Shown piece by piece: positions 31,228 through 34,110 of a stretch of DNA of 34,110 nt. The notes under the pieces are model-generated. The model made no database searches and was not told the origin of the DNA. It was given only the letters and a program-made list of their open reading frames with translations. The stretch lies in assembly GCA_900469625.1 (NCBI GenBank), contig UBXV01000014.1, positions 118,700 through 152,809 on the forward strand. The letters run 5' to 3'. Source of the DNA: Hyphomicrobiales bacterium (GTDB lineage: Bacteria; Pseudomonadota; Alphaproteobacteria; Rhizobiales; Rhizobiaceae). A program made the position numbers and the translations under genes. Position 1 is the first letter of the stretch, and every line of letters starts with the position of its first letter.

Positions 31228-32073
31228 ATGCACGATCCGATCCCCACCACCACGCTGATAGACGGCCGGGCCGTGCCGGTTCTCGGCCAGGGCACCTGGC
31301 GCATGGGCGACGAGCGCGCACGCACCGCCGACGAGGTGAAGAGCCTGCAGGCGGGCCTCGATCTCGGCATGACGCTGATCGACACCGCAGAAATGTATGG
31401 CAACGGCGCCTCCGAGGCGATCGTCGGCCAGGCGGTCAAGGGCCGGCGCGACGAGGCTCTCATCGTCAGCAAGGTGCTGCCGTCGAACGCCAGCCGCGAT
31501 GGCACAGCGGCTGCCTGCGAGCGCAGCCTGAGGCATCTCGGCGTCGACCATATCGATCTCTATCTGCTGCACTGGCGCGGCGGGTACCCGCTCGCCGAGA
31601 CGGTTGCCGCCTTCGAAGCGCTGAAGAAGGCCGGCAAGATCGGCGCCTGGGGCGTTTCCAATTTCGATGTCGACGACATGGAGGAACTGCTGGCGGTGCC
31701 GGGCGGGAAGAACGTTGCCGCCAACCAGGTGCTCTACAATCTCCAGCGCCGCGGCATCGAATTCGATCTCTTGCCCTGGTGCCAGAAGCGCGGCGTCGCC
31801 GTCATGGCCTATGCCCCGCTCGACGGCAGCGGACTGCTGCGCAATCCCGATCTCGTCCACATCGCCAAGGCGCATCAGGCAACCCCGGCGCAGATCGCGC
31901 TCGCCTTCCTCAAGACCCGCCCAGGCGTCATCTCGATCCCCAAGACAGGTTCCGCCCAGCGCACCCGCGAAAACCGCGAGGCGATGGACATTCACCTCAC
32001 GGCCGAAAATCTCACCGCCCTCGACCACGCCTTCCCGCCGCCGAGGCGCAAGCGGTCGCTGGAGATGAGCTGA
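31228..32073 (+). CDS. Aldo/keto reductase
   Basis: The 281-residue TIM-barrel protein has the full AKR tetrad: Asp in [14 protein letters not shown], Tyr in the same motif, Lys in [12 protein letters not shown] and His in [11 protein letters not shown]. The NADPH site is seen in [15 protein letters not shown] and near the end in [18 protein letters not shown]. Family members reduce aldehydes and ketones with NADPH in the cytoplasm; the substrate is unknown. GAGGAAAC lies before the ATG. It follows the LysR gene in the same direction. Confidence 0.93.
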   Translation: MHDPIPTTTLIDGRAVPVLGQGTWRMGDERARTADEVKSLQAGLDLGMTLIDTAEMYGNGASEAIVGQAVKGRRDEALIVSKVLPSNASRDGTAAACERSLRHLGVDHIDLYLLHWRGGYPLAETVAAFEALKKAGKIGAWGVSNFDVDDMEELLAVPGGKNVAANQVLYNLQRRGIEFDLLPWCQKRGVAVMAYAPLDGSGLLRNPDLVHIAKAHQATPAQIALAFLKTRPGVISIPKTGSAQRTRENREAMDIHLTAENLTALDHAFPPPRRKRSLEMS

Positions 32074-32276
32074 GGGCCGTGTGCTTGCACCGTGCGCGTC
32101 GCGTCCGCCGCAACCGGCCTGCCTTCGCCACCGACAGGCAGTAACATCGCTGCTGCCGGCTCGACGCGCCTCAAGCCGGAAGCGTGCTCGGTTTTGAAAG
32201 GCGGCTTGGTCCGCGTGCCAATCCGGCGAGCGGAAGCGGGCGATCAAGGGCTGCCGTTGCCAGGCGCAGAAGGGCC

Positions 32277-32771
32277 CTAACGGCCGGACCAGTATTCTTC
32301 ATGGAGTTTCGCGGCTTCCGCCGCGAGCATGGGGCCGACCACTTCCGTCGGGCGCTGTCCGGCGGCAAACACGACGTGGCAGGGCAGATCGAGCGTCGGG
32401 TTTTCCTCGCTCTCGCCAATCTGTTGTTTCATCTCCTTCTCCGACTGGCCAAACACGACGCGCCCAATGCCTGCCCAATAGATCGTGCCGGAGCACATGG
32501 CGCAGGGCTCGGCGGATGTGTACATCGTGCATTCGGCAAGGAAATCGAGGCCGTAGGCCTTGCCGGCGCGCGTGGCCAGAAGCCGTTCCGCATGCGCCGT
32601 GCGGTCGCCCCCTTCCGAGCTGTAGCCATTGCCCTGCTCCAGCAAGACATTGCCGTCGCGGTCGGCGAGAATGGAACCGAAAGGGTGGTCCCCACCTTCG
32701 CGCGATCGCCGCGCCACGTCGAAGGCCTTGCGCAGAAGTGACTCATCGTAGGGCCGAATGGTGCTTGCCAT
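32277..32771 (-). CDS. Nucleoside/guanine-type deaminase (CDA fold)
   Basis: From the ATG at 32771 the protein has 164 residues (MASTIRPYDESLLRKAFDVA). The zinc site of the cytidine-deaminase fold is intact: HAE in DRTAHAERLLATRA and PCxxC in TSAEPCAMCSGTIYWAGIGR. HPFGSIL and NPTLDLPC are typical of the guanine deaminase/tRNA-adenosine deaminase-like group. It should hydrolyse an amino group from a purine base or nucleoside. AGGAG precedes the start by 5-6 bases. A longer reading to 33176 is rejected, as it runs through non-coding DNA. Confidence 0.9.
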   Translation of the reverse strand: MASTIRPYDESLLRKAFDVARRSREGGDHPFGSILADRDGNVLLEQGNGYSSEGGDRTAHAERLLATRAGKAYGLDFLAECTMYTSAEPCAMCSGTIYWAGIGRVVFGQSEKEMKQQIGESEENPTLDLPCHVVFAAGQRPTEVVGPMLAAEAAKLHEEYWSGR

Positions 32772-33172
32772 TGGTGCGCTCCTGAGAATGATCGCGGGTT
32801 CATTGAACATCGATATTTGCCCGATCACGGAAAGGGCAATTTGTGTTCTCGGCCATGCGGTAGCCTGCCAACCTCCAGCTGTTGGCTGCCTGCCATCCCC
32901 GATGAACAGACATCGCGGACGGATGTTGATCCTTTTTGACAGGCGCAGCAAGGCCGATCGGAAGGTGCACGCCCGTCGGACAGGCATCGAGAGACCGGCG
33001 GCAGTTGCGACCGGATGGCGCAAACGCGAGGTCAAGCCACTTGCTCTGCCTGCGGGGTGCGAGCGGACCCACCCGCATGGCGCCAGAAAAACCAGACGAG
33101 GGTCAGCCGATGTCCGCTGGCCGAACGTCACATGCCCTGCGGGTGGCCCTTCCCCGCGTCGGCACCGGTCCG
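32772..33172. other. 400-base gap with no gene seen
   Basis: Between the deaminase and the oxidoreductase genes no credible coding region appears on either strand. TTGCCC-N11-GGGCAA at about 32818-32840 is a short inverted repeat upstream of the deaminase and could be an operator, but it is weak. Confidence 0.45.
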
Positions 33173-34110
33173 TCAAGCGCGCGGCACGATCTCCACCACC
33201 ACCTTGCCCTTGGCGCGGCCGGATTCCAGATAGGCAAAAGCTTCGGCAACGTCCTTGAACGGGAAAACGCGGTCGATCACCGGCTTGAGTGTCCCGGCAT
33301 CGATCAGAACGGCGAGTTCGGCAAGCTCGCGGCCATCAGGATGCATGAAGAGGTAGCGGTAGGTAACGGCATGTTTGCGGGCGGCGGCGCGGATCCGGTA
33401 GGACGCCAGCCAGAAGAGCGACTGCAGGAAGACGCCACGGCCGAGGTCCTTTCGCGCCGTTTCCGGCTCGGGCATGCCGGCGATGGAAACCACTTTCCCG
33501 CCGCGCCTGACGACGCCGAACGACGTCAGAAGAGTTTCGCCGCCGAGCAGATCGAAGACGCCGTCCATGTCGCTCAGCCGATCCTCGAAGCGTTCGCTCG
33601 TGTAATCGATCACGCTATCGGCGCCGAGCGCCTCGACGAGCGCGCGGCCGCGCGGCGATGCCGTCGTCGTGACCTCCGCGCCCAGCCATTTCGCCAGCTG
33701 GATGGCAAACGTGCCGACGCCGCCGGCGCCGCCCGGAATGAAGACCCGGCTGCCCGGCCCCACATGAAGCTCGTCGCGAAGGGCCTGCAACGCGGTGAGG
33801 CCGGCAAGCGGCACGCCGGCTGCCGTAGTGAAATCGATCGACGCGGGCATTTTGGCCAGCATGTTTTCCGGCACCACGGCATATTCGGCAAGGCCGCCCA
33901 TGGCGCCCTTGGGCATGCGCGCAAAGACCCGGTCGCCCGGCTTGAAGGACGTGACGCCCTCTCCGAGCGCCTCGACGACGCCCGCAAGCTCGTTGCCCAT
34001 GACGGCAGGCAGCGGGTAGCGCTGGACGACCTTGAGCATGCCGTCCCGCGTCTTGTAGTCGACGGGATTGAGACCGGCCGCCTGCACCCGCACGAGCACG
34101 TCGCCGCGCG
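33173..34110 (-). CDS. Zinc-free alcohol dehydrogenase-type (quinone-oxidoreductase-like) protein, 5' end outside window
   Basis: The reading runs from the window edge (RGDVLVRVQAAGLNPVDYKT) to the TGA at 33173, over 312 residues. The medium-chain dehydrogenase layout is clear: an N-terminal GroES-like part with VMGNELAGVVEALGEGVTSF, then the NADPH loop VFIPGGAGGVGTFAIQLAKW. The end reads AYLESGRAKGKVVVEIVPRA. There are no cysteine ligands for structural or catalytic zinc, so it belongs to the NADP-dependent quinone oxidoreductase branch. The substrate is unknown; the true start is not visible. Confidence 0.92.
   Translation of the reverse strand, partial: RGDVLVRVQAAGLNPVDYKTRDGMLKVVQRYPLPAVMGNELAGVVEALGEGVTSFKPGDRVFARMPKGAMGGLAEYAVVPENMLAKMPASIDFTTAAGVPLAGLTALQALRDELHVGPGSRVFIPGGAGGVGTFAIQLAKWLGAEVTTTASPRGRALVEALGADSVIDYTSERFEDRLSDMDGVFDLLGGETLLTSFGVVRRGGKVVSIAGMPEPETARKDLGRGVFLQSLFWLASYRIRAAARKHAVTYRYLFMHPDGRELAELAVLIDAGTLKPVIDRVFPFKDVAEAFAYLESGRAKGKVVVEIVPRA

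Noticed and set aside
1-34110. Search for tRNA, rRNA, integrase, transposase and att sites
   Set aside because: No tRNA-like cloverleaf, mobile-element gene or flanking duplication was noticed; the window reads as ordinary chromosome with many small regulator-target units. A tRNA or Rfam scan was not possible here.

Overview
The window looks like chromosomal DNA of a Rhizobiales bacterium, most likely Rhizobiaceae of the Sinorhizobium/Ensifer/Rhizobium type. The grounds are high GC, dense short transcription units, several DmeRF- and OhrR-type modules known from rhizobia, and two copies of a paired-palindrome intergenic repeat resembling the rhizobial RIME family. No species call is possible from sequence alone. 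I see no tRNA, rRNA, CRISPR array, transposase, phage gene or replication origin.

Layout. 1-2.7 kb: a type II NADH dehydrogenase gene (cut by the window edge) diverges from an orphan sensor kinase. 2.8-3.9 kb: divergent ohrR/ohr, with both promoters buried in repeated operators. 4.1-7.3 kb: a small unknown protein, an Lrp/AsnC regulator divergent from an Asp/Glu racemase, and a tandem HD / HD-GYP protein. 7.3-9.2 kb: a VOC protein and an FAD monooxygenase. 9.3-9.5 kb: RIME-like copy 1. 9.6-11.0 kb: HxlR regulator divergent from a QorB-like quinone reductase. 11.2-14.7 kb: a VOC protein, an interlocked inverted-repeat element, a Bcr/CflA-type MFS pump, a histidine phosphatase with a changed active-site motif, and pdxJ. 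15.1-17.4 kb: a membrane protein with a probable regulatory N-terminus, an orphan 19-bp palindrome, and a MerR regulator with a LuxR/GerE-like tail. 17.5-19.1 kb: a dmeF-dmeR-DUF1289 Ni/Co efflux unit. 19.2-22.5 kb: a spermidine-synthase-like protein, a RecD-like helicase and an AbrB-family membrane protein. 22.7-24.4 kb: secreted COG4315-type protein, ECF sigma factor and anti-sigma factor. 24.6-24.7 kb: RIME-like copy 2. 24.8-26.4 kb: a cobalt-type nitrile hydratase operon. 26.7-29.0 kb: an unknown membrane protein, a LysE exporter and a GFA protein. 29.2-32.1 kb: a Tat-exported MBL-fold protein that lacks the metal motif, its divergent LysR regulator and an aldo/keto reductase. 32.3-34.1 kb: a nucleoside deaminase and an edge-cut zinc-free alcohol-dehydrogenase-type oxidoreductase.

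How the genes fit together. Much of the window handles redox, electrophile and metal stress: organic peroxides (Ohr), quinones (QorB, NDH-2), aldehydes (AKR, GFA, VOC) and Ni/Co (DmeF/DmeR). The nitrile hydratase needs cobalt, so a cobalt/nickel efflux unit about 6 kb away may matter to it. Most units are a divergent regulator-target pair, and several intergenic gaps hold near-perfect palindromes, which gives an unusually readable set of candidate operators. The strongest leads are the MerR-GerE fusion, the 16-bp motif shared by the nitrile hydratase and lysE/GFA gaps, the interlocked inverted repeats at 11.65 kb, the orphan 19-bp palindrome at 16.37 kb, and the histidine-less MBL protein with its LysR operator.
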